Source: Anisakis pegreffii (Eukaryota; Nematoda; Chromadorea; Rhabditida; Anisakidae). From it: 64,000 nt of DNA. Shown here one piece after another: positions 49,132 to 61,632 of the stretch; positions within the stretch are counted from its first letter, which is position 1, and each line of letters starts with the position of its first letter. The position numbers and the translations under genes are program-made. The DNA lies in NCBI GenBank assembly GCA_035041965.1, contig JAPYMA010000262.1, positions 1 through 64,000 on the forward strand, in the 5' to 3' direction. The notes under the pieces were generated by a model, which did not search any database, was not told where the DNA came from, and was given only the letters and a program-made list of their open reading frames with translations.

Positions 49132-52100
49132 CTGAAAATGTTAAATAATTGAAAGCAACATGTTGAATGGATGGTGCAAGGATGGATATTCTGAAAGAAT
49201 ACTATCCGAGATGGCGGATTCAGAACATTTGAAAAAAAAAAACCGTTCCGAGGAAAAGATTCAAAGGGCCAAACAACGGGCACAATTGAAAACTTGCAAA
49301 TTCTTAAAAGTATCGATCGAAAACATTCGAAGAAAATAACTTCAAGAGAGCAATTCTCAAGAGAGGTTTTCAACAGATTAGAGTTGTTCTGCATGGATGC
49401 AAACTCCAGAATTTAGAATGTGCATCCGGTCGCATTGAATGTCTAAAACCGAATCAGTATTTCCTTGCGGTTACAATGAAACTAGCCGGCGTCATAACGA
49501 TGATATGAACAGTCCCATATAGGACACACAGCGAACTAGAAGGACTGGTTGTCCACTAAAGCGATTGTTAAGTAACCCTGTGTATGAGCGTATGACGAAT
49601 TGTTCGTAATTCGTAATGTTCCTTATAATTGCATCCATATCATAACGAAAAAAGTGATATCAGATTATTGCTATTGAATCGATGTTGTCAAAATTTTGTT
49701 GAATATTCGAAAAAAAACGAACAACATATCAAAAATTGTTGGATCAGAGGTTTTTGTTAAGAAATTATGGAACGCAAAGTGAATAAAATTCAGCAAAGAT
49801 ATGTTCCATAGTAGCAGATATCAATGCCACGGACTAATAGGAGACTTAATCTCAGAACAGGCTCGTTAATCTCTGCTCAATGAACGCCAGAAATGTATAC
49901 ATGTTCATAACAATATTATGTACTCCACCATAATGACGTCAGTCTCCAAAAAAGCGCTCAACTCAATGCCATTATCTTCATTTATTCTTTTTCACCGTTT
50001 TGATTTACCTTTTCGGTACTTTCGAAAGGAATATTTTTCTTTGTGAATTAATCAATTCATAGATCCACTATGACTTTCGGATCTCTGGACAATTCTTCAG
50101 ATGCCTATTGAATAGATGATTTGCTTTTGCGACTCCAACTTCATTCGCGTGACTCGAACAGAATCAAATTAATTGTTCACATGAAGTATTGTGACTGATT
50201 GCAACATAGAAACGTAAACATCAATCGCTATGAACGTAAACCATACCAACTATTATTAGAAGTGTCATCAACACAGATCTTGAACACAATTCGTTTTGTT
50301 TTGCCAAGCAAATTGCACGCATACCAAATGTATTCTTTCGTGCTCATTTCTCATTCATCTTTCGTGCTCACTGTGCAATGAAATGTTTCCGAAATTACCT
50401 GATATTATTCACTCAATACTTGCATCAGCTCCTGTTGCTATGATAAATAACTACAAGAGCAATTTTATACGAAAAGATTTCCATAGAAAACCACAACAAC
50501 ATCATATACATATAAACTCGTGAAACAATCAGAAACCGATCGATCGACTTTCAAAACATTTATGAAAAATCCTTTCAGCAAAACAAGATGATCATGGCTC
50601 TACCTAACTGAATTAATGGCCACTTTGTGAACATAACAAAAAAAGACGAAATAAAACCAAACGAAAACAAAAACAGTCAACAGCTATCAAATCAACAAAT
50701 CAATTCGTTTGCCTATCAAAAGAGTACAAGCCAGCAAATGAAACAATTAAAACTGCTTATTATTTACACCGAATACACTCATTTTCTATGAATTAATGAC
50801 GTGCAACCGTGAATGACACTATACTCATCAACTGAACACTATCTGCATTAATCCGAATAATTCAATCAGACGAGTGTGCAAACCAGTCTATCAATCAACC
50901 ACTTACACTCCCATCAACATTGCAAACAAGCAATAAAAAGTTCACTAGCACTTGAAAGTTCCTTGTTCAACTGAACGTTTTTTGTACTAGATGAATGAAT
51001 CGCAACTTTAACAAGAATAATTCAGATTGCTTAGCGAAAGATCTTCGAATGACAATAACCAAATAAGAAAATAATCAAAAAACAAAATCATACGAATGGT
51101 CAATCCATTGTTGGTCCATCAGCAATAATAACAAAACAATGGCAGTCGTCAGTTTGTTCTGCACTCGAGGATGCTGACGAGAACAAAGATTGATGAGGCA
51201 GACGGCGGCGATCATTCAAAGAGGAGACCAACACAACGAGTATGCAATACATTATTTTCAAACGTTTCAAACAACAAACAATAAATCAACTTTGCAACGA
51301 GCAAATACGGATTACACTTAAGAAATGTGGCAATTCATTTAGGTCATAAAATTGCACGATTTCACATCAAATGCGCCTCTGATTGGTTTCCTTTTCTACA
51401 CATATAAACACAACAATAACACAACAACAACAACAACAACAAGCAACATTCCATTAAAAAATATAAAAATTACAACGAAATTTCACAAATATATCCAAAA
51501 AACCGGAAATAAAGAAAAGTCAGCAAAGTGCGTTTCAGCAATGAAGAAAGCAAAAATCCCAATCACCAAGAAATAACCGAAGAAAATGAAACGATAGCAA
51601 ACTGAGAGATCATAAAGTAATAACTCTGAAGTTGCAGAGGTATAAAGATGAGTGGATTGAATATAGATGAATTATGAATGCGATAGTTTGAAGTCGTTAA
51701 TATGCTTTAACTTGAAAAAAGCACACCAATCAAATTCAGTGAAATTTATGGATGCCAAAGTTGTGCGAATTTCTGTCGCCATTGATATTCGGTAAGATTC
51801 TGATCGGTCATTTTGCTTTCTCTCAATCGAAATAACAACATCACCACATAAAAGTTACATTCAATTCAACAAATGCCTTACGAAACAAAACGCCATTTCA
51901 GTGACAAAATGTTTGCGTGATAAACTTCTAAAATACCCACGACAACCGAACGATTGAACAACGAATGGCGAATCGAAATGAGTGAAGTCAGTGGGTTTAT
52001 CAATTGATGGATTAATTGTTCATTAAGTATGGCTAGCGAATCAACTATTCTTTTGACGAACGCAACTGAATGAATATTATCCGCAATCATCATTTAGAGC

Positions 52101-53531
52101 TAACACATAAAATAATATTATTTTCATGATTAACAAATGATCGGCAAGGGTACATGAATTTGGTTAAAAATAACACTCATATGGTTTTCATTCTGATAAG
52201 CAATATGCAAAAAAAAACTTTTTAGAATCCAGAACGGTGGTCTTATTTGGAACAAGGTATTACCTATCACGGAATGACGATTTCGTGAGAAGCGGCAAAT
52301 CGCCATCTTTTAACTAAATCTAAAAGAAATTACGAGTACAACTTGAACAAGCACTAATACGACATTACTTTGGATTTTTGAGTTTCGAACGAATCGAGAT
52401 TATTGATTCTTTCGTTGAATTGTTTGTTCTGAATTCCATCAAAGTTGTTCAGCTAACAAAAGAAATACGATGTGAAACGTTACGATGAAATCATGACAAA
52501 TATACGACGAATCAAAAAAGTGAACGACCAATCAAAAACAGAGGTAATATGAACAAATCCATGACAACAACAATAATAACACTAATACTCCGCCAATGAC
52601 TCTCTCTCCCGCTATTTCACCTGTTTCTTTTATCCAAACCCGCTTGAATCATCCGAACTTTCAACACACACACAAAAAATAAGCAAAACAAAAAAGATGC
52701 GAAACCAAATATCCCAAAAATAAACATCTCAAAATATTGAACAAATTCCCGTGTAAACACCTCTCCAAATGGAATATTAAACGCAGTATGCATCCTCTTA
52801 AATTCTCCTCAAACATGAATCCGGGCTAACAGAAAACGATCAAACAGACACGATCGATATCAGTTAGTGATAATTATCGGTCGATAGCGCACTCAGTCTG
52901 ACACATACACAAATACTCAGCGGTTAAGATTGTCAGACCGCAATTTCAGCGCACACAACAGCGACTGTTGAGCGAGAAAGACTCGACGTGTCCTCAATGT
53001 TGCAAAAGACAACGAAGGCAGTGAGCAGCACGGTGCACAAGAGCACACTTCTTTTTTTAAGAAAACCCCAAAAAAACACAAAATAATTTCGACGAAAATA
53101 TAAAACTCGTTCATTTGATCGAGTAATGCACGAATCGCATTAAAGAGCATAAATTTCATCGATAAAATCAGCGCATTTTGTTTCATTTCATTTAATCCAC
53201 TGCATGTATTGAGTTGTTGAATAAACTCAAAAAAAGAAAAACTGAAGTCAATTAGCCATTAGATTGCATTTGGAAATAATCCATTCTTTCTTCTGCTACT
53301 ACTCAAAGATGCGACCGTTCAGCTCAGTTGATTGCTTTCATTCGAGAGAGAGAGACAATAGACGGTTATGATGGCATTGCGAATGGAATACGTTGATGAT
53401 CTATGAGAATGGGCGAATCAACTTCGAAATAACACGGATTGTCATAGAAAAGTGACGATGATGGTGATAAATTGAATGATTTTGAATGTGATTGATTGCA
53501 GATAGTTGTTGGAAAATAATGTGAAAATGTT
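49132..53531. other. 4.4-kb region; may hide the 5' exon of the Gln-rich gene
   Basis: Between the first placed exon of the Gln-rich gene and the stop codon of ubinuclein I see no exon with a domain. The start codon, promoter and a long first intron of the Gln-rich gene must be here. Simple-sequence patches include (AAC)n near 51420-51440 and (GA)n near 53345-53356. Minus-strand frames at 51878-52093 and 52917-53186 have no supporting features. Confidence 0.45.
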
Positions 53532-56500
53532 TTAATGAGACAGCAATTGTGAAACATCGCATGCCTGAGTTTGTTTGATAGTGTCCGTGCTGGATAGTAT
53601 CGCTGATTTCGAATCATGACTCTTGGCCAGCGACGAGTCAACAACATTCACGTTCAGGTTTTGCGATAATACTCCACTTTTCAATTGCTGCAAATTTTGC
53701 AAATATTTACGACGGCAAAAAAAAAAAACAAAACGCTATTCTCTAACAAACGCTGTGACGGTAGGAAACATTGTGACTCATTAATCTCTATATCAATGTC
53801 AGGAGAAGAACACGTGCGGGCACCTAGATGAGAAAAAGTAAAATGTGAAGTAAAAAGTAGTGAAAAAAGGACTGAAGAATGAGTACCATTCATCATACAA
53901 AGTGCGCTTACCTACGGCGAAACGAACGACTCGAAGTCATATTTCGTTGATAAATAATATTGTAAAGGGAAATATGAAAAGAAATAAATGAAACGGATGG
54001 ATCAAAAACGTGATAGAAAACAAAAAAAAAGGCAAATAATTGTCTTACAGCATCTGATTTCTCTAAGGGATTGTTGACAACATTCTTGGTTTTCAGCAAT
54101 TTCGAGCTGTTATCATCTTTGGGTCGAACCGATACGGGCGATGAGTCACGATGAGATGCACTCGACAACGACGATTTCGAACGTTCACTCGCTGATATTT
54201 TCGGTGTTTTTGTTATGGTGGTGGTGGTGGATGTTTTAGCGGAGTCATTTGCAGTTGACGGATGGTGATTATTCGCATTGGTTAAGTCAATTGTTGTCGA
54301 CACATCGGATGGTGGAACACTTTTGATCTCAATTGTTTTGGATGCTGAGAGGGTGGCAGTGGGTGCGTTTGGTTCAGGTGCAGTTTTTGGGGATTTTTCG
54401 GAATGTCCGGACTTTTTTGAATCGGGACACAACGATGAGTTGGTGGTACGAGATGAACTTGATGGTGTTGATGGTTCACTGAAAATGTTTTCTGCGTAAG
54501 GATTGCTCGTAGCGTCAGTCATTTGCTCGAAGAGCGTATATCATATTGATGAAAGTATTAATGCGTTTTGCGACAAAATTACACAAACCTTTTTTTCTTG
54601 GTATCCGTCGGCGGTTTCATTCTCAAAAGTGCGATCGTTCGAGGACAGCTCTTGAGCTGTGCACGTTCGGGTGCCAATCGAACGCTCTCGTTGATGATAT
54701 TCTCGAACGTGACACGATTCTTGAAAGACGGTAGCACGTTGAAGAACAGATACTGCGCAACTGTTGAATAGACCTCGTCCTTGCTGGGACACTGCGCTTC
54801 CAAATTGAAGAATAGCACACTGATCAACTGTTTCAGTGCGGATCGTACCCTTTCGATCCATCTGAAACGTTTCTGTGGAACGCCACCTGAACTGGCGCGT
54901 TCAGCGCGCTTCCTTTCGATTTCATACTCATTGTCCGAATAGGATATGGCCACTGCGATCGCAGCATGAAGAGCGTCAACAGCCTTTTTGATCATCAGCA
55001 ACGCCTGCGCTACCTTTTCGTTGCTGTTGCTCGCCAACACCGTTGTTGTTGGTATCGTGCTTTTGGGTTTTTCTGCTGGTGTCGTTAGTTTGCTCTGATG
55101 ATCACTGGACGACGATTGAACCGATGAAGTGGATATCGTTGTTGAGGGCTTTGTCGAGACTGACTTCTGTGCAGTCGCGGCGGTCGTATTCGAATCAGCC
55201 GTACTCGTCGTATTAGAGCCATTATTTTTGGCGATCACTTTTTCCAGTTTGCTCGTATTACTTACCGCCAACAACGAGGCCATACGTCCGGCCATTGTAG
55301 TGGGAGGAGGAGGCGTTATGCGAGATGCGGATGGAACCGATGAGAGAGGCGTTGTCGGATGCGGAACGAGCGATGCCGAGGAGGTGGAGCACTTCTTTGG
55401 TTTTGAATTTAGACTTTTTGTGGGTGACGGGGATGTGACGACAGAAGATGAGGACGGAAGTGGCGTTTTCTTTTGAGATTTTGATTGTGAACTTTTTTGG
55501 GTGTGTTGTTGATGGTGTTTTGAGTGCGATTGTTGCTGAGGTGTTGTCGCTAAATTACTGATGGCCAGTTGATATTGCGCGAGCAGATCGCTTTGCTGAT
55601 TGGCTGCCAGAATTGCGGCAACGTTCATTTGGAGCGTTGCTAAATTTTGGTGTGGCTGTTTTGAGGGATCACTCGACAGAGCCCTTTGTTGGAGCATTGC
55701 CGATAATAATTGGAACAGTTGTGGATTCGTTGACGATAACTGACTCATAGTTTTATTCAGCATATCTTGTTCAGTTGATAGAAGTTGTGGTGCTTGAGAG
55801 GGCTTCACTGCTGTTGCATTATTGCTCTGGTTTTGGCTGTTATTCGATAACAGTGGTGACACTGATTTCGGATCAAATTTCAACGTGGACACCTGCAAAT
55901 CGACTCAGATGATTGAATATTAATCACACAAAATGCTATACTCTCAAATTTCGATCAAATAAGCCGTGAGTGAATGAATCACACTGACAATACAGTGAAC
56001 GTGGACGTGCTTTTAGATTCTCATATCAAAACAAAAAAAATGAAACGTAAAACAAACAATTGAGTGTACCTGTTTCGTTGTTGAATTCAATGCATCGCGA
56101 CCCTTTGACGTGTTCAACACATTTTGTGATGGACTGCTTACGGATTGAACATTATTTGATAGCGATGTCTGTGGCGTTCGCATTTTTGTTAAATTGTTAC
56201 TGTTACTTGCAGAAGTTGGCGTTGTTGGAAATGCATCCATGTTGTTGGGGTTCAATTTCGAACTTTCATTAGTTGTTTTCGCATTGAGTCGTGAGAAAGA
56301 ACTATTTGTCTCACTCAACTTATTACTATTATTAATAGCACCACTAGTGTGTATTCCCGACTGCTTCACTGAGGTAGTTGCATTCAGCTGAGAAAGGGCT
56401 GTGGTCGACTGACCTTCTGTTGTTAGGTCTTTGCGTGGAGTGCCAACGACATCTTTACTTTTATGGTGAGTGTCAGGAGTTGATAGCTGTTCGTTGGTAG

Positions 56501-59500
56501 ATGCGGTTCGTAGATGTGCCTCAAGATCGTCTTGTCCGGCACCATCAGATGACGAGGATGACGACGAAGACGATGAAGTTGTCCCAGCTTGTGGTGGCGA
56601 CACGTCTGCAGTTCCCGTTATGGATTCGTTTCCTGTTTCGACGGCTTTTTGCAACTGTAAATTTGATCGTTCGTTCCTTTTCACATATTCATTGAATAAC
56701 ATTCACAAATCAAAATCATGAAATTGCTAAAACAAGCGTATAAAACAATCGAAACAATTGAACAAATGCTAACACACCGAAAGTTTGCGATCCTTATACG
56801 CTTTCATACGAAAATACAACGAACTTCGTTGAACACAAACCCATTTCGATATCACATCAAAAACACGTGTTTTATTATGGTGATTTAGACCATCGATTGA
56901 GCACTGCTCCTCGATTCTGAAATGGTGCATTGCATTTCACTTTGCAAAGATGAATCAATCAAGAGAATGATGCCTCAAAAGATAAAACTAGCAACGCAAC
57001 CAACCGAACACAAAGATCAACAAGACTTGGCGGAAGACGTATCTTCTTTTCGGGAGCACCATATTCTTTGGTTTTCTGCTTGAACGTCTCAACCAACAAT
57101 GACAATTTCTTCGACATTTTTGGTTTACTTGGTTTGGATGCCTGAAATGGTTTTGATGCCTGAAACATTCAAACAATGAGAATATATTCACGTTCATCAA
57201 TTCCTTTCAGCCACTCAATTCAGTTGAATTAATTGCTGAACAGAGAACTTTATAAAATGCTTTTGATCCCTCGTCAACAAAACGAAGCACAATTTTGAAA
57301 ACATTCATCGTCTGAATGAATATGCATTGAACCTCATCAATTTACAAACGCACACTGATATACTCACACAAAGACAAGTCAATGAGACCGTTCCATAGGC
57401 GATGCAAACGTGCAAAAAATGAAAATTATTCAGTGAAGAGTGTGGAGCAATTAAAATAGAATAAATATCAACTGCACACAGCAATAATAAGCGTACAGGA
57501 GTAAGATTTGTAGAACCAGGTGGTCTGCCCAATGGTGGTCGTTTGATAGCGCTTGATGTTTGCTCAGATGACGCAGCTGATGGTTCAGACTGAGCACGGC
57601 TGTGCTGCTGACTGTCTCTATCTTCTTTCGACAAATCAATCATTGGTGCATCAGACTCACGGTTAGAGGCGATCGAAGGAGATCGTGATCCCTTCAAAAA
57701 ATAAACAGATCAATAAGAGGAAAGAAATATTTGTCGATAACGGATACAATCGATAATCCCGCTCACCTCAGGTGTTTCGTGCAACAATTCTTTGGCCAGT
57801 TTGTTCATTCCCTCATCAAGATTCTCCAACGAAATATCCTCACCACCAGTCATATCCTTCAAAAATCCATCCAACTCTTCAGCCGAACTATCCCCCACTG
57901 CACCCTTCTTCGACTGTTGAGTTTTCAATCTATAACAAACACGAGTAAAAACCAGATGCAAACTGCATATAGGTATATATACTCAAATGCTAAATAATAC
58001 TTTTTGGTAGAACTAGGAGCGGGTTTGGATGATAGTGGTGTTGCTGATAAAGAGTTGTTGATTCTCGCAGACGGTGGTTGACCGATGAGACGTCTCTTTT
58101 TGATTTGCTGTTGTTGTTGTGATAATAGACGACGAGATGCTGAATCTTTATTCGATGAGGACGGCGGTGCACCAGACGCAGATAGACGAACGGACTCTGA
58201 GGTTGGTTCGTTCGGCACAGACTCGCATCCAGATTCATTAGTTTTTCTGGATGGTAACGATGAGGAGGGTGTTGACGACAACATCTCAGCGATTGGCTTC
58301 GATGTTGATGCCTTTGGTACGGTTGCTGTGGGGTTACTGCTGGCAGCTTGGCTCGATTTAGCATTCGTTTCTTCATCATCACTCGCCACACGACGACGCT
58401 AAAATTCAGAGGGAGGGATCAAAACATGCGACGGACAATTCATTGCTTTGTGTCAATTTTCGAAACAAAAAAATACATTTCCACCAAAAAACATACAATA
58501 ATAACGGAATGATATAAGAACAGTTCAATACTGATAGAAAATCAATGAATTCAAGGACAACTATGGATGATTCCTTGAACATAACATTCTGAATAAGCAA
58601 CGCTATCGATTAGAAATCGTGTGCATTACGACAAACAAAAAGCGTTCAACAATCACAAATGTGCGAGAATACACTCAAAAGAATCCTGATAATACAGTAA
58701 AATGTTTCAACAAAAAAACCTTCTCAGCAGGCTTCTTCTTAACAGTCAGCTGTTCACTATCACTGTCTGAATCTTGCGCATATTTGGGTCGGAATTCCAA
58801 TTTTCCCTTATTCACGTAAAAGCCACCTTTCATCGTGTCCATCGTGGACGGCACATGCTCATCGTACTGAAACATGCTCTTAAACTGTAATACATAACAC
58901 AAGTAAGTATTATGAATAACAGAATTGCAATAATAATAATAATGTTAATGAATACCAATAATGGTACCATTGATCATGATAAATTGCCGTTTCTTAACTT
59001 CAAATCAATGTGCATTCGAATCGAATTCTCACTGATCGTTCTTGAAGGAATGTGTTTTAATCAGAAGACGTCTTATTTTGTATTCAGTTTAGAGTAAACA
59101 TAGTCCGTCAATAAATCATTGACTAAATGGAAATTCAACTTCACAAACGAGCTGAATAATATGCAGGTGACTAAAAAATAAATAACGAACAGCCTCAGAG
59201 TCGTCAATGAAAGGATCGTTGAGGTCATATCCAGCTGATTTATCCATAAAATCGTCCGGTGTTCCGAGCCGAATTCGACGACCTCTTTTATCCTTTTGAC
59301 CACCCTTTAAAAATAATTCTTCAGTGAACTTGAAATATTGACGAATTGGATGGATACAGGAAATTTTCAATTTTGCACGAACATTTCGCACAGATTGTGC
59401 ACTTTTCAGTGGTTTAATTCTGATGTTTGCAGCGTAATCATTCAACGAAATCCCCGAAATCCAAGCCATAATTTAAAAAAAGAACAAAATGAATCAATCC

Positions 59501-59957
59501 ATTACCAGAGTTATTGTTTAACTTTTGACTACACATTCTTGTGCAACGGAAATAAATACTGAATGAGATGAAAACGCAGACAATATACGAACTAATTTCC
59601 TAATAACAGATAAAGCAACGAACATATTTTTCCTCCAGTCTCTTGCACAACATTTCCGCTTCTTTATCATGGAATCGTTCATCTTCACCACTTGATTCAT
59701 CTTCCTTCTGAAATAAATCATCTATTAGATGGCATCAGCATTCAAGAAAACAGTGACGAAATGACGACTTAAAACACACAATAAAAACATGAAATCAAAT
59801 ACCCACAAATAAAACCAACCAAATATTCTTTACAGATCTGCTCGTAATCGAATTCTGGATATGACTTCTTCGTTGGTCTGAACAGATCGAGTGTCACTAT
59901 GCTGTACTTCTTGTTTTTACGATGCTTCTTCTTCGAACCGGCCAAGTTTAAATTCAT
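53532..59957 (-). CDS. UBN1: Ubinuclein (UBN/HPC2 family), HIRA histone-chaperone subunit
   Basis: Ubinuclein works with HIRA and CABIN1 to deposit histone H3.3 independently of replication; its HRD binds H3.3-H4. Twelve exons join in phase to give 1296 aa: 59820-59957 (ATG 59957), 59624-59707, 59191-59304, 58720-58866, 58001-58398, 57767-57929, 57497-57691, 57010-57159, 56070-56654, 54589-55892, 54049-54505 and 53532-53687 (stop TAA 53532-53534). Residues about 20-36 give TLDLFRPTKKSYPEFDY, the conserved N-terminal block. Residues about 98-117 give GYDLNDPFIDDSEAYDEHVP, the HRD core, followed by GGFYVNKGKLEFR. Residues about 954-1090 (KAVDALHAAIAVAI, KRFRWIERVRSALKQLISVL) match the ubinuclein middle domain. 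The remainder is Ser/Thr/Gln-rich and probably disordered. The junction at 54505 uses a weak acceptor. It is divergent from DPH1 upstream. Confidence 0.93.
57141..57162 (-). promoter_or_regulatory. Tandem 3' splice acceptors, 18 nt apart
   Basis: Ubinuclein exon 8 starts after GTTTCAG at GCATCAAAACCATTTCAG, and the next bases again read GCATCC. Splicing at the second CAG would drop six residues (ASKPFQ) without changing frame. The two copies share GCATC(A/C)AA, consistent with a small internal duplication. Confidence 0.55.
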
Positions 59958-61632
59958 TTTTCATGCAACATAAATACTACTACCACATACAGCTAATAAC
60001 TGAAATTTTAGTGAGTTCATAATTGAAAACTCAATAACTGGCCAGAAAGACAAGAGAGTGAGACATGCACGGAGGAGGTGTTACCGAGGAACATGACAAT
60101 TTAATGCTCGGAAATAATACGAGAACCTCGAATTCAGGAAAGCTGAGAAGTGAACGTAGTCCAGAAAAACCTCAAAACCAATAATGCTAACCAAAATTGT
60201 CGTCTAATCAATCGCTTCAAATGCTTTTAAACATCTACGTTGTTAACAACAGTAAATCTGCTTCCTTCCTCATTTTTCTCCTTAAAAATGCTCTCATCCA
60301 CCCAGCTAATCGGACTTATTGCAACAGACACAATGCTCAATTCAACAAATCCACACTTCAAAAATCCCCTCTTCCATGAATGTGTTTTTATGTCCTTCTC
60401 AAAATCCACCGAATCCAGCAGCACAAGCAATATTTCTGTCCCGATACAACAATGCAGTCAGTCATTGATCGCCAAATCCTTCACAATCTTCATCAAAACT
60501 CTCTGGTTGTCAGGATTAGTGAGCATTACAAAGAAATGAACAGAAGATTAGTTTTGTGCAGAGGATGAAAAGCGAGCGAATCGGTAAATATAGGTACAGG
60601 TAGTGAATGAGGAAAAAAGTAACAATTATTTCGGCGTTGGCAACGTGACATAGTGACAGATTATTGTCTTACAATTAAACCAAATTCTGCACAGTGCGGT
60701 TGAGTTTGAGAGGCGAACGAATTTTACAGATTAACGCAAAACCCGGAATGAATCTGTAAAGTTTACTCGAAAATATGCAACTCACCCGGCAAATCTGTAA
60801 AATTTACCTCCAGTAAAACTCACCCGGATTCATTGAGTTGCCACACGTTTCCTTGTAAAGCCAACCCGCCTGTAGGAAACCGATCAAACTTTCAGTGTAA
60901 ATTATTTATTCGTTAAGATGTCAATATTTTTTAGAAAGAATCAGCGAAGTGAGAGCGTTAAGTTGTGAAGGAACAATGCCGATCAAGCATTCTAGGAGTG
61001 AATATTACTAGGGTTATTGTTAATCGGTTCTATTTTGGAACTGGAATGTGATTATTCGGGTATGGAGAGAAGTTATGAATAATTCGTGACATATCTTTGA
61101 ACTGACCGTATATTCTTGAAGGTTTTGTATGTATTCCGTTTTTTTTCAGTGACGAAATCACTTTTATGCAATGAATCGTTTGTCGGCAATACGACAACAA
61201 CTCGATGAGATATGTGCTGATGAGCGCCTTCAGAAGGATTTGCAAATAGTTGGTTTTCTTTCGCTTTTGTTGTGTTTTCATCGCGTTTCACGAAGTTGAT
61301 CCCAAACTGTTACATTCATTCATTTGCTGTCATTCGTACTTATCAACGAAATTCAGTGGGATTTTGCAGGTGCGAATGGAACACCAAAAAGCAATTGTTT
61401 GCCAGTTATTTTCGATAATTAGGTCAAACGCACATAAACATTCTAAGCTTTCTTTCCCGCTGCCTTCGTAAAACATTCGTATTCTATCGGTTAAAATTTT
61501 CCTAACGTAAGAATTATCATTCATATATGAAAACGCAAAATTCAAAGTGTGCATTCATAAAACTGGATATAAAGTTATGATTCTAACAAGTTTTTCAATG
61601 TCGCGCGTACTTTCTGTCATTTTTGTTTTCAG
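59958..61632. promoter_or_regulatory. Shared upstream region between ubinuclein and DPH1
   Basis: The two genes are head-to-head, so this 1.7-kb stretch should carry both promoters and the unplaced 5' exon of DPH1. Around 60720-60850 are several short repeats: AATCTGTAAARTTTAC twice, its inverse ATTTTACAGATT, CTCACCCGG twice, and ACCCGGAATGAATC related to ACCCGGATTCATTGAG. A possible DPH1 5' exon ends at 61396 (CAAAAAGCAATT|GTTTGC). It would place QKAI directly before LPSNYNF, much as in other DPH1 proteins, and its phase fits. Confidence 0.5.
60205..60530 (-). other. Open frame interrupted by one TGA, unknown
   Basis: On the minus strand a single frame reads NPDNQRVLMKIVKDLAIND, then a TGA, then LHCCIGTEILLVLLDSVDFE and on through SWKRGFLKCGFVELSIVSVA to a stop near 60227. 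About 100 codons stay open apart from that one TGA, in an AT-rich region where stops are frequent. The opposite strand is also open for 99 codons (60240-60539). It may be an exon or pseudogene fragment, but no family is recognised and chance is possible. Confidence 0.3.

Noticed and set aside
53681..53896. An extra ubinuclein exon (frame containing SSPDIDIEINESQ)
   Set aside because: Joining the exon ending at 54049 directly to 53687 is in phase (phase 0) and runs to a clean stop. The acceptors around 53.83 kb would bring in an early stop.
58085..58402. Plus-strand frames opposite ubinuclein and the Gln-rich and Ser-rich exons (e.g. 58085-58402, 55129-55476, 45427-45651)
   Set aside because: They are antisense shadows of low-complexity coding exons.
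61250..61471. A separate small gene in front of DPH1
   Set aside because: More likely its right part is the DPH1 5' exon (ending at 61396). Evidence is too thin for a separate call.
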